Positions 33,851 through 44,030 of a DNA stretch of 64,000 nucleotides are shown here, one piece after another. The notes below the pieces were generated by a model, which was given only the letters and a program-made list of their open reading frames with translations, was not told where the DNA came from and did no database searches. Every line of letters begins with the position of its first letter. The stretch's first letter is position 1. The position numbers and the translations under genes are program-made. Origin of the DNA: Setomelanomma holmii (Eukaryota > Ascomycota > Dothideomycetes > Pleosporales > Phaeosphaeriaceae); the NCBI GenBank assembly GCA_010015745.1, contig ML978168.1, positions 62,001-126,000 on the forward strand, in the 5' to 3' direction.

Positions 33851-34159
33851 ATGAAGTAACTCACAGTGCGTCCTTTCGCCACCTTTATTGCTTCCCTCCT
33901 CGCTCTAGCCACCTCCCGGACCCTCAAGCAAGCAAACCAATGCACCCTCTTCACCACCCGCCCCCAACCCTGCGACTTCGATACCTAGCACCAAGAGCGC
34001 AAATCGACCATCGGACCTAGCGTACAGATCAATGTGCAATGCTACTCGCTTGGCCGGGCGGTTCAAGGAAATGGGAAGTGGTTGTGTGTTAAGGTTAGAG
34101 AGTGTTAGGTTCCGAGCGGGTGGTGTGGGAGTGGGTGTGCTGGTGAGTTGATTTGCTGA
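33851..34159 (+). pseudogene. Cysteine-rich small secreted protein, three internal stops
   Basis: Reading one frame from the ATG at 33851 gives a signal-peptide-like hydrophobic start (VRPFATFIASLLALATS) and then eight cysteines in about 80 residues, with blocks NVQCYSLGRAVQGNGKWLCV and GWCGSGC that resemble small SH3-like secreted proteins. The frame is broken by TAA at 33857-33859, TAG at 33986-33988 and TAG at 34106-34108, and ends at a TGA at 34157-34159. All three internal stops are one C-to-T step from CAA or CAG, in CpA context, which is the RIP target. Evidence is pattern-based: no full-length relative was compared. The alternative is that this is a chance frame. Confidence 0.5.
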
Positions 34160-34517
34160 TGGGAGGGTTGCCACGTGTTGAAATGTGTTTTGAGATGGGG
34201 GGCTGACGTGTGGGCAGATGCGTTGCCGTATTGTGAATTTTGAAGGGAAATGGAGTATCTGGACGAAGATGTGACAATGTCAATTTGAATTGATGCATTA
34301 TTTGAGTAACCAAGCCTGATGGACACGCAATCGGGAAATAAAGGTGGCGAAATACTGACTTTGGTAATTGTGCATCGATTCGCTGCCTTGCCATATCGTG
34401 AATCTATCGTCTATATCTACATTCGTAATCTAGAAGTCTTGCAAAAGTCATCGCTCATGAAACGCTCGGTGGCTGTATCAACGCACACCGAATGCCCTGC
34501 CCTGACCAGCTCTATGC
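34160..34517. other. Intergenic
   Basis: Between the secreted-protein pseudogene and the stop of the methyltransferase gene. No feature supported. Confidence 0.45.
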
Positions 34518-35726
34518 CTATTCCGATGCCCATCCAATTCTATAAAGATTATATCCACTCTCATCACCCCTTCCAATTCCTCTTCTCTTGTCCACCCACT
34601 GCTTTTCCAGAATCTTGAAAGTCCCACCATCGTCACCCCTCGGACACAGCCCAGCCGCGAACGCAGCTTCAGCAGTATCAGGAATGCCTGCAAACTTTCC
34701 AGCTTCGCGTTCGGTGACCATGAGCCAGAAAACGCCACATGGTTTGAGCAGATATGCGGCGCAGTCGCGAAGCCAAGCAGCGTGTTCGGGTGCATACACG
34801 ACGTCTGAAGCGATGAGCATATCGGCAGTCGCCTTAAGTGTTGAATGAGGCTGTGACCAGTCGAGAAGCATGGTATGTACAGCTTTCTTATTGGTTGCCG
34901 TTGGGAAGTTTGAGGCGATGTTCATCTTGCAATTCTCCAGTACTGCAGGATGATAGTCTGTTGCTGCTATATCGGCATTTAAGACATCGAATCTGGGGAG
35001 AAGTTTGGCCAGAGTCAAGCTTACCAGCCCGGTGCCTGCACCGAGCTCGATGATCTTCGCGTCCTCCGGCAATGACTGAGATGTCAACCCGAATCTTGCT
35101 GGTCTCGCGCACATCATGTCGCTGAGTACAATGCTCGCGCCCCACGACTGCAGTCCGACGTCCGTGTGATCCGTTCCTGATAATGGCGCATCGTTCAATG
35201 TGACTTCCACCTCCTCCCCGTTGCTCATTGAGAATGAAAATTCGCGTGTCAAAGCCTCTTCTTCGTCCTGGTTTGGAGGATCTGAGAAGGAGGATAAGAT
35301 GAAAGCTGCGTCATCGACCATGGTACTCTTCACATCCTCCTCAAACTCCATATCTTCCGCCCTCGCGATAATCGAAGTAAGCCATCGCGTGGCAAATGTG
35401 CTTTCAAAAGGATCCGCACGGAGCGCTGCTGTCACCTCCTCGGAAGCTGCGATGTCATCCTCGACTTGATTCTCGTCTCGCGATACGTAACCAGAGTCGA
35501 CTGGGCTAGGCGTCGATGCCGCAGAAATATGCTTCCACCTTGGCGTGGGCTTCAGAATCGCAGTCGGCAACCGCAGTGGACAATAAAGTGTTTGTAGATT
35601 TCGAAGTGCGGTCGTTATCTGTTCCTCAGACGATGTTGTGATTTGTCGGATAGGTGGTAAACTGCTCGAAGGCGGCAGGCAAGGGCCTGAAAGGCTGACG
35701 CTCATTTGCCGCCACTCAGTACGCAC
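34518..35726 (-). CDS. METTL21-family protein N-methyltransferase (EFM2-like)
   Basis: A single-exon 402-residue protein. Residues about 190-380 form a seven-beta-strand methyltransferase of the Methyltransf_16 family: QSWGASIVLSDMM, SAM motif I IELGAGTGLVSL (227-238), post-I TDYHP, and the family motif SDVVYAPEHAAWL. The N-terminal 185 residues are an extension comparable in size with yeast Efm2, which methylates elongation factors eEF2/eEF3 on lysine; other relatives modify Hsp70 or VCP. I assign the family with confidence but the EFM2 orthology only from size and extension. A second Met at residue 8 could be the true start. The C-terminus (GDESGYNLYRIGW) matches the usual end of the family. 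Confidence 0.85.
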   Translation of the reverse strand: MRTEWRQMSVSLSGPCLPPSSSLPPIRQITTSSEEQITTALRNLQTLYCPLRLPTAILKPTPRWKHISAASTPSPVDSGYVSRDENQVEDDIAASEEVTAALRADPFESTFATRWLTSIIARAEDMEFEEDVKSTMVDDAAFILSSFSDPPNQDEEEALTREFSFSMSNGEEVEVTLNDAPLSGTDHTDVGLQSWGASIVLSDMMCARPARFGLTSQSLPEDAKIIELGAGTGLVSLTLAKLLPRFDVLNADIAATDYHPAVLENCKMNIASNFPTATNKKAVHTMLLDWSQPHSTLKATADMLIASDVVYAPEHAAWLRDCAAYLLKPCGVFWLMVTEREAGKFAGIPDTAEAAFAAGLCPRGDDGGTFKILEKQWVDKRRGIGRGDESGYNLYRIGWASE

Positions 35727-36457
35727 AAAGAACGAAGATGTTAGGAAGACGTGGGAAGGAAAGAAACAAGTGTGTAGAGACAGCGAGCGATAAGAGATAA
35801 GGAAGGAAGCAACTGCAATATGTCCTTTCGATGGTACTTAGTCTAGCCTCACAACGCTCGGACAAAGTCGCGTAAAAGACTCTGGAATTTTTCACCGCCT
35901 GTCATTTGGCATCGTGGGCAAGTGCCGCGGGTTCAAAGGGCGCTCAGCCTTAGCGCGGAGCTTACACTTCGTTCTCCCATCTTCAAAGGGCATCGCCACT
36001 GTATCTGCGTTCATCAGCATCGGCGCCCCGGGACTTGAAGCATTTCGCGATCCTCTTCACGATGCTCAAACGGGCATTTTTCTGCGCCTCTATGTGATTT
36101 GACAGCGCCACGTGGGCTACCAAGCGTGTATGGCCAAATCAGGGATGGCGTCTAAAAATGGCCGATCTGGCCGGGCTTTTGATCGCCACAGTCGGCACGA
36201 CACAACGATGCAACCGCAACACGTCAGACGAAGATAAGACGTCTTGGTATACTCGATGCGGGAGTCTTGGATGGAAGTATCGATCACAGCACTAGAGTCT
36301 TGGAATAGCCAAGCTTGCGCTCAAATGCTTCAATGGTCAACGAAAGCTGGCATTAAGGGATTTTTCAGCCTTGCCATACCGCCTGAAAGCTGTTCATTGA
36401 TCTCAAGACTAGCACACGTTCAAAATCTGACCACATAGCTTTCTCTTCCCTCCTATA
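35727..36457. other. Intergenic
   Basis: Promoter of the methyltransferase gene and 3' UTR of the dehydrogenase gene. No supported feature. Confidence 0.5.
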
Positions 36458-37654
36458 TCAATCCTGTACGCCCCGAATCAGATTCTTGATGCCTTCCCCT
36501 CTGGCTGTCCGATCCCACGCCTGCGTAGCATCTTCGAACTTCGATACCGAACTGATCAATGGCTTCACATCTACGAGCCCCTTCTGTAGGTATGCTACCG
36601 CCAGCTCATAGTCGCCTGCAGCATACCTGAAGCACCCTCTGACCATCAACTCTTTCTGACCCATTGCCACAATCGGAAACTCAATCTTCGGCTTCCCAAG
36701 TCCCGTCTGCACAAACTTCCCTCCAGGCCTCAGGATATATATGCCCGTCTCGATACTCGAAGTCGCACCAGACGCTTCGATAACAGTATCGACACGTCCA
36801 CCGAACGTATCCGTCCCCGGTTCCTCAAGCCCAAATCTCTCCAACAACTTGACAGCATTATCCATCGCCTCGCCACCCATCTCCGCACAAAACGTCTCAA
36901 CCCCCAAAAACCCCCTCGCAAATTCCAGCTTCTTCTCCAACACATCCACCAAAATAACCCGCAGCGCACCAAATTGCCTCGCCACAGCCGCACACATTAA
37001 CCCAATCGTCCCGCTCCCCATGACGACTACTGTCTCGCCCGGCCGCACGTCTCCCATTTTGACAGCGTGCACGCCCACCGCCAACGGCTCCACAAGCACC
37101 GCCTCATCCAGGCCCATCGTTTCGGGGACAACATAGCAAAAGTCCTCAGCAATACGATAAAACTTGCTCAAACAGCCATCCGTATCCGGCGGGCCTGGCG
37201 CAGCAGCGAAGCGCATTTTTCGGCACAAATTATATGTGCCTGATTTACATGCGTGGCAAAATCGACACGGTACACCGGGTTCGAGTGCGACGCGATCTCC
37301 GGGTTTGAGGCTTGTGACGGAGGACCCGATGGCGTGGATTGTGCCAGAGGCTTCATGGCCCATTACGATGCCGGTGGTGGGGTTGACGGGCTTGCCTATG
37401 CCGCCGTGGTGCCAGAAGTGGACCTTATTTGTGTTAGATATGTGACAGTGTCAAAGGGGTAAGTGGATGTGGAAACGGAAGGGAAAGGGCGGCATTACAT
37501 CGCTGCCGCAGACGCCAACGTAGGCGATGCGAACGAGGACATCATGGGGCTCGAGGGCGTCGGGGACGGGCTTGTCTTCTACTTTTGCGGTTTTGGAAGA
37601 GTAGAGTACTATGGAGGGGTTTTGCATTGTCGAGGTAGGTGATGTGGTGGTCAT
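36458..37654 (-). CDS. Sorbitol/xylitol-dehydrogenase-type medium-chain dehydrogenase
   Basis: A 373-residue zinc-dependent MDR enzyme from two exons (37654-37499 and 37423-36458; intron 37424-37498 with donor GTAATG). Catalytic zinc ligands are Cys49 (VGVCGSDVHFW), His75 and Glu76 (MGHEASG). The structural zinc loop is CRFCHACKSGTYNLC, and the NAD-binding motif is VVMGSGTIGLMC. The HFWHHGGIG stretch and overall layout place it in the polyol dehydrogenase group (D-xylulose reductase, sorbitol or L-arabinitol dehydrogenase), which oxidises sugar alcohols with NAD. The presence of all four structural cysteines and an Asp after the cofactor beta-strand (VILVDVLEKK) suggests NAD rather than NADP. 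The exact substrate cannot be read from sequence. Confidence 0.9.
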
Positions 37655-38048
37655 GATTGATTCTCAGGGCGTGTTGTTCGACCGAACGTACTTGGATGAT
37701 TGAAGTCGGTTTTCGAGATGTCGATGCGCTTGATATAGACTCCAGTCGCTTTAGGCCTCCACCGAATGATCTCACTTGCTGCAATCATGGTGATCCTGTA
37801 TCTCGACCATATGCTTGTGGTCGTATAGGGAGATGATTGCGGGGATGTAGACGCGTGTAGGGCTACCCCGCGATTGGTCAGATTGTTTCCGAATTCTAAC
37901 GGCTCTGACGTTGTCTGAATGCGCACTTGCCTCTGTCGGCATCGACTTTGACACGCGGGTTCGTGATCGGTACGTTGCGATGGATTCTACATGTATTCGT
38001 ACTTATTAAAACGAAGAATTACATCCTGTCTTCGGACCTAGCCCTTCA
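37655..38048. other. Intergenic
   Basis: Promoter of the polyol-type dehydrogenase and 3' UTR of the MYND gene. No feature supported. Confidence 0.5.
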
Positions 38049-38780
38049 TCACATCCCCAACATACTCATGAATTGCCCATTACCTGGTCCACCACTCTCC
38101 ATCTGCATCATCTGTCTGCGCATAGACGTTCCATCTTGCCCCATCAATCCCACACCATACACGGCCTCTGCAAACATCCTTAGCTGCATAGGCACCTTCT
38201 GATCTCCGTAATGCTCAACGATCTCTCGCTTGCTAACACGTCGGCGGAGATCGTTCCACGCCCCGCTCTCCCCGAACGCCTCGCACTCTTTCCGCTTCTC
38301 ATCGTTCCACCATGATGGCAGGACCTTGCGTGCGGAAGCTTGGGCGATGTACTGACGGAATGGCTGAATGCTCGAAGCTGCGCCAGAGTAAAGGCTGTTT
38401 GGCATGGTCTTGCTTTCAATATTGTGCTCGTCTGCCTCGCGCACACGGAATGAGTCAATGAGGAGTTTATATACGTCCTTCTCAGTCCGATCATGCAAGT
38501 ATTTGCCCTGGTCGAGCTTGGTGAATGGGTTGGGGATGTGCTTATCGAGGTCTTTTAGACGAGGCGCCGAATAGGTGGAGCTGTGCTCAACGTTCGCGTT
38601 GACGTAAGTTTGTGAAGCTTTCTTGCTGCAGATCTTCTTGTGTACCTTCCAGTCCGCCTTCTGGCAGTCGCGACTGCAGTATTGTGTGGTCTTGCATTCT
38701 GCGCAGGCCTTGAGGTTACTAAGACTTGCAGCCGCGGCTGTCTTTTTGCAATTCGCACAGGTCGGAGTTGTCTCCGCCAT
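38049..38780 (-). CDS. MYND zinc finger protein
   Basis: A single-exon 243-residue protein. An N-terminal MYND finger at residues 8-51 has the expected ligands: CANC, CAEC, YCSRDCQKADW and HKKIC. The remaining 190 residues are helical and polar (PNPFTKLDQGKYLHDR, VYKLLIDSFRVREAD, VLPSWWNDEKRKECEAFG) and end in a Met/Gln/Gly-rich tail. This domain order is common for fungal MYND proteins of about 240 residues with no assigned function; MYND fingers mediate protein contacts with Pro-rich ligands. No catalytic domain such as SET is present. Confidence 0.85.
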   Translation of the reverse strand: MAETTPTCANCKKTAAAASLSNLKACAECKTTQYCSRDCQKADWKVHKKICSKKASQTYVNANVEHSSTYSAPRLKDLDKHIPNPFTKLDQGKYLHDRTEKDVYKLLIDSFRVREADEHNIESKTMPNSLYSGAASSIQPFRQYIAQASARKVLPSWWNDEKRKECEAFGESGAWNDLRRRVSKREIVEHYGDQKVPMQLRMFAEAVYGVGLMGQDGTSMRRQMMQMESGGPGNGQFMSMLGM

Positions 38781-39110
38781 GATGCAGGAAATTGAGAAGG
38801 ATCGTAGTCAAAGGCGATATGGGAACTTTGAGTCTCTTTGAGGTTGAGGTCGATATGGGCACGAGGTAAAACAATTCTAGGCCAAGTCTGTTTGCGGTGC
38901 TAAAAATTGCGGTCAGGATGCAGCGGTGAACCACACCATGAGCGGAAAAGCGCATACGGATTCTCCGCGGACAAGAGTCGCGTACGCGTCACGAATTCAC
39001 GTATCGCACTTTGACAACTGTATGCTTCAATCAACTCAATTAATGCTGCTCAAGACAGCCTGTCAATCTATAAAAGCATGTGCTCTAGGCACTTGTCCCA
39101 CTTTCACTCG
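38781..39110. other. Intergenic
   Basis: Promoter of the MYND gene and 3' UTR of the SDR gene. No feature supported. Confidence 0.5.
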
Positions 39111-39950
39111 CTACATAGCCTCCTTCTTCCTCCCCTCGCCCCTGCTATTCCATTCCCGATCCAATACTGGCAAGCTCCTCTGCGCCGTCGGAACCACATC
39201 CAAAGCCTTGACACTCACTCTATCCTTTTGGCTCAGCATGAATGCCGCTGCATCCGCTACATCGTCCGCCACGAGCGGTTCAAAACCCTCCATGAAATCA
39301 TCATAGCTGGACTTATCGTACCCGACTCTTTGTTCATGGAAGTTCGTTGCCACAACGCCAGGACGCAAAGCTAGCACCTTGATATCCGTCCCAACGAGCT
39401 CGGTTCGTAGGACATTGGTAAAGGCTTCCTGACATGCTTTACTAGCGTGGTAGACTGCTTCGCCTGGGAAGGGAGGCACTTCGAGACCAGTCGTACTTGT
39501 GACGTTGAGAATGGTACCCTTGCCACGCTCTTTCATCTTGCCTTCATTGAGTACGGCATACGTTGCGAACATGAACCCATTGATATTGGTCCCGGTCATG
39601 GTGATGATGTCTTGGATTTTGAGATCGGGGAACGCGTTTGGAGCTCCGATTGCAAGACCGGCGTTGTTGATCAAGACATCAATGTGATCAACCTGTTCTA
39701 CGACATTCTGCACAGCCGTGGAGAGCGATTCATGGTCTTGGACATCGACAATGGTCGTGAAGACGTTCAGCCCGTCATGCTTGCTTTTCAGCTCGTCCGC
39801 GAGGTTCTTGAGTTTGTCGCTCGAGCGGGCGAAAAGGATTAGGGTTGCGGATTCTGCAGCTAAATGTCGTGCAATGGCGGCGCCAATACCCATCGATGCG
39901 CCTGTGATGAGGACGGTCTGACCTTGGAGAGACATTCTGGCCAGGTACAA
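39111..39950 (-). CDS. Short-chain dehydrogenase/reductase (YMR226C-like)
   Basis: A single-exon protein of 279 residues, or 274 if translation starts at the better-placed Met (MSLQGQTVLITG, ATG at 39935). Classical SDR features: cofactor motif TGASMGIGAAIA, NNAG (LINNAGLAIGAP), catalytic Ser in NVTSTTG, and YHASK with the Tyr and Lys. The Arg after the second beta strand (LFARSSDKL) suggests NADP(H). The set of motifs is closest to the yeast 3-hydroxy acid dehydrogenase YMR226C/Ydf1 group, acting on short 3-hydroxy acids and alcohols. Substrate is inferred only at the family level. Confidence 0.87.
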   Translation of the reverse strand: MYLARMSLQGQTVLITGASMGIGAAIARHLAAESATLILFARSSDKLKNLADELKSKHDGLNVFTTIVDVQDHESLSTAVQNVVEQVDHIDVLINNAGLAIGAPNAFPDLKIQDIITMTGTNINGFMFATYAVLNEGKMKERGKGTILNVTSTTGLEVPPFPGEAVYHASKACQEAFTNVLRTELVGTDIKVLALRPGVVATNFHEQRVGYDKSSYDDFMEGFEPLVADDVADAAAFMLSQKDRVSVKALDVVPTAQRSLPVLDREWNSRGEGRKKEAM

Positions 39951-40380
39951 TCAGACGATAAGGCAGCAATATTGACTGGTAAGTCTGAAAGCTCAGGGAG
40001 GTTGTGCACGATTTAAGGAAAGAGCATGCCAAATTCAATGTCCCCGTTTGAAGCTTAGAAAACGACTATGTTATCGATGACGTCACAGTATGGGAAAGTG
40101 AGGTAGCGCATCTGTCGTACTATGGCGAGATGCACTCTCGCTTATTGTTCCATTACATATTTTGGTGTATCTACCAAAATCAGTCATGGCATTCGCGGGC
40201 ATAAAGACGAAGCCGACTTACATTCTATGTATGGTCTTTTATGCTTGTGGTCCCGTGTCATGTTGTGGTATGAACGACGGAAATCGTAGTAGGCATGCTT
40301 TTCGATTGAAGGTGAAACCCCCTTCGAGCTAGCATACGAGGTAGGAACAGTGGCGGTGTAGAGGTTCGAAAAACATGAGT
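39951..40380. other. Intergenic
   Basis: SDR promoter and the 3' UTR of the Sfr1 gene. No feature supported. Confidence 0.5.
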
Positions 40381-41250
40381 CTAGCCATCCCATCGCTGTG
40401 CCTCCTTGCTGTAACCAATGAGTTGAAGGTCGATGTTCAACGTCTTCAGCATCATGTCCATCGTGAACGACTATTTCTGGTTAGCATCGCAATCGAGTGA
40501 CAGTCTTTCAAAAGTACTGACATCGTCGTCCGCAGCCTTGAACGTCTCCTCTTCCTTCTCTCCTCCTCCATTCTCGTCGGCCATCTCAGCATATCTATCA
40601 TAAGCCTCATCCTCAATCTCACCGTTCTCTCTAGCCTCTTCCATCTTCTCTCTCTCAGCCTGTCTCTCCTCCAGGTCCCACTGCTGCTGCCGCTGCTTGC
40701 CTTCCTTCTCACGCGCCTTCCACGCTCCTACCCCACCCATCCTGTTCACTTTGTCTCTTGTTGTAGCGAACAGCTCTTCTGCAGCAGCACGACTTGCTGT
40801 CCGCCACTTGTCAATCAGCACTACCAAGTCATCGTCTTTCGTGGAAGTAGCAAGGGTTTGCGCTTGTGAGAGAATCTGCATCTCGCTGCGGAGCTGCACA
40901 ATCTCGCGTGAAAGCGAGGGCTTCGTTAATGCCTTCTTCGTGACGACTTGGGAAGGCGTAGCGGAGTTCGGGCGTGTTGGCAGCGGCTTCGCGATACGCT
41001 GCTGAGACAGCGCTGGTGCTGTGGACAACGGTTTCGGTGGTGCAACTGGCTGTGCGCCATCTGGGGTCGGGTACGGCCTCACAGCTTCTGTAGACATTGA
41101 CGCAGGTGGATGTATCTCTGGAGGATCAGAAGAAGGTGGATCTGAGCCTATGCCTGGCCTCACTGGTGTTCGGAACGGCGACTTGAACGGCTTGTGAAGC
41201 GTCTTCGCTGCGTCATTCAGCCGCCTACGTTTGGCTTGCGGTGTCGACAT
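40381..41250 (-). CDS. SFR1: Swi5-dependent recombination repair protein Sfr1 (Mei5)
   Basis: A 272-residue protein from two exons (41250-40522 and 40470-40381; intron 40471-40521, donor GTCAGT). The N-terminus is disordered and basic with the short conserved segment KPFKSPFRTPVRPG. Residues about 125-235 form a long coiled coil (SREIVQLRSEMQILSQAQ, KWRTASRAAAEELF, EERQAEREKMEEAREN). The last exon gives SFTMDMMLKTLNIDLQLIGY, the usual Sfr1 end. Sfr1 forms an obligate complex with Swi5 and stimulates Rad51/Dmc1 strand exchange. Reading through the intron instead gives a false C-terminus after DDD; the fit of the spliced end to the family decides the model. Confidence 0.85.
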
Positions 41251-41558
41251 CTTCGCGGACGCTGGGACATTGGGAGCTTAATTTCTGTGCTGTGTGTTGT
41301 GGGTGTGAGAGTTTGTGGGCAAGTTGAAGAGGTCGCGACAGCAGGGAGTGCTTCGTGGGACGGAAAGTGCGACCCGCGGGGCGTCTGTGCACCTACTGGC
41401 ACAAACGCGCTATCACGTGCAAATATCATCACCTATGAAGGCTTTACTCTGAAGCAGCTCCTCACTTGAACAAGAGGTAGGACGTGTAGCTGAAACACAG
41501 TCTCATGGCAAAGATAGTGGTGGAGCGAACGCGTGCTGGGAACGAGGTATCATTTAGC
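41251..41558. other. Intergenic
   Basis: Sfr1 promoter and 3' UTR of the Gwt1 gene. No feature supported. Confidence 0.5.
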
Positions 41559-43090
41559 TCAGAGCTTGATGGACACATCGTATCTATCTAGTACAACCGC
41601 AAGACCTGACACTGCGGCAATATACGCAATAAGAATCGCCATAGATTGTAGAACACTCATGTGAAGCGTTGGCATTGTCATGTTGACAAGGCCTGTGAGC
41701 AGATTTGCAACCAGGAAAACCGCCAGGCCATTGCGATTGAAGGCGTAGAGCACACTGCTTGTGGCCTCTCGGCTTCTTTGTTTCTCTTCCTCATTCTTGG
41801 AAGCTATGTAAAGTGTCGGAAACATGGCTGCCTCAATCGCACAGCAGATAGTGATTTGGTAGCTGTTGAAGGAAGATACCCACAGGAAGTAGGGGAGGTT
41901 GGCAAGGCGGCGGGAAACAGATAACCGCAGACCATAGTAGCTAGTCGAGAAGTAGAACAGCGCTGTCCAGATAATCGAGGCAATGGCGAGCTTGCCAATC
42001 ATAGTGTGTCGGAGGAGGTAACTAGTTGAAGCGTTCTTCGGCAGTGGTGGCTGCCTCGGAAGGGCGATCGAACCCAGAGACTGCCCAGCAAGGAAGATGG
42101 AGAGGTACCCGATGAACGAAAAGATGCCTTCTCGATTCTGTGAGAGGAGATTGGTACGTGGCCCAACAAGTATGAATGAGCCGAGTGAGGTCCAGTCTAG
42201 AGCCATCTCGTACGTCGCAGCGAGCACAAATGACAGGACGGCATACGAAGGTACCAGATCAAATGCAGACTGGAAGAGGGCAACAAATGGCGGCAGAAAG
42301 CCCATAGTGAAGAAGAAGTTCCAGTGAATGCCATATTCGGTGACGTGTTCCGCATAGTCGAGGCCTTTAACGGAGATCAACCTTATAGTCCCGAGAACTA
42401 GCAAAGGAATAGAGTGCCGAATGGAAGCGACCAGTCTTTGCGATAGTGACGGACGTCTTTTGGTGACCTCCTTCAGAGACGACCGAACAGACACGACACC
42501 AGCTGTGAAGACGAACGACCCCACGCCCATGTCCATGAGAGACGTTCCCCAGTTCTCCACCTTCGCAAAGCGGCGTGGAAAGACTCGAAAGTCCACCGCC
42601 AAGATCGCGATACACGTTATGACCATCATTGCACCTCGGTAGTTCGTGATGAAGGGTTTCACAGGAAGTGGGTCGAGCTTTGACTCCTTCGCATCGTCAT
42701 CTTTCTTATACGGCCGCAGCGGGTCCCGTCTAGCGGGAGCTGGCCTCTCGAGAACGTATATTATGGTTGCCGGCAGTAAGAGGAGCATGTTGAGAACCCA
42801 TGGCGAGGACGAGTATATAGTTGTCGCGAAGAGCGTCACTCCGCAATTGAGCAAGAAGTCAACTAGGAAGGCGGCTGGCGTGTACGGTATGAATAGTCGC
42901 ATGCGAGACTGTACGACAGACCACAGTAGGATGCTCAACTATAAGCTTATCAGTTCTAGGCTCATGGATCAAGTTGCGGGTATGTGTACGGTACAGGCAT
43001 TGCGAGCGAGACGATATTCACATCAGCGACTGAACTACCAGTATGACCCGACACCCAGGCCTCTTTCAGCTGTTTGTATGTCTTCGCCAT
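41559..43090 (-). CDS. GWT1: GPI-anchored wall transfer protein 1 (inositol acyltransferase Gwt1/PIG-W)
   Basis: A 491-residue membrane protein (yeast Gwt1 is 490) from two exons: 43090-42995 and 42938-41559, with intron 42939-42994. The start MAKTYKQLKEAWVSGHTGSSVADVN is the conserved luminal N-terminus, and about 13 hydrophobic helices follow. Diagnostic stretches are FITNYRGAMMV, AILAVDFRVFPRRFAKVENWGTS and LMDMGVGSFVF, then TEYGIHWNFFFT. The enzyme acylates inositol of GlcN-PI in the ER during GPI-anchor synthesis and is the target of Gwt1-class antifungals. The large exon has no ATG at its beginning, so a single-frame call would start wrongly at a TTG; the 96-nt first exon supplies the start. 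Confidence 0.92.
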
Positions 43091-44030
43091 GGGTTGGAGA
43101 GAGTGTTGCAGCGAGTTGGACGCTGTGGTGTGGAAAGTTGCCTTCCGTGTTCGACGCGTCGACGTGCTGGCCTTTTCGAAGAGGTCCGAGCTCCCTCGAA
43201 CAGACGTTACGCCTTTGCGCTTTCCCTCGCCATGTCTCCTACACACCACAAATCAGCGGAAAGGCATCGGTAGGCCGTGATGAACGAATCCATCACCGCC
43301 CGGGCATGTCCTCATGTCTTGTCTGAATCTGCGCCAACCTCAAAACATGCTGGCGCACAGGATCGGAATCCCGAAAAAGTTCGCAAATACGCTACTTCAA
43401 GGTCTACGACACATCGCATGAACCTCGAGCATGTTAGACGCATGCCCTCTGATTTACTAGTCCTCCTTGGGCTTAAGAGATGCCTTTAGTCACTTTTCTG
43501 TGGTCGTTTGATCGTGACCCTCAATCCCACCTTCTAGTCTGTCTTTCACATCATTTCACAATCTCTGGTGGCGGGCAGGCGTTGTTTGTGGGGCGTCAAG
43601 ACTGTACAGACGTATTGTATCGTTCTCGATGAGATGCATGACCATGTGGATTGCGACGTCCTGCTTGCTCTCGTGGTTGACGTGCCTCCCTGTTCATGTC
43701 CCCACGATTAGATCTCAAGGTAGGAGCGACCTCTCTTCTCCTCGCATCTCGTCGCGACAGCTTCCACACTCGAGAGTCATGTCTCGATTCCGTCCTGGCA
43801 TTTCCATCATCAATCCGTACTGCACACGCGCCTATATGTCTTCGCTAAGTCCTTCCCTCCGTTTCGTTACCTTTCACCTTGCGCTCAAGTTGCGCGCGAA
43901 GACGCGTCAACAAACGACTATCGCGTCGTGATCGTAACATTGAACAAAAAGCTGCTCGAAGAGTCCTCTGCCGCGACAACGTCACTTTGGCAACAACCGC
44001 ACCTGAGCAAGACGCCGCCCAATTTCGCCC
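43091..44030. other. Divergent promoter of Gwt1 and the Ser-rich protein gene
   Basis: A 940-bp head-to-head spacer. Short open frames only; a C/T-rich leader directly precedes 44031. Confidence 0.5.
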
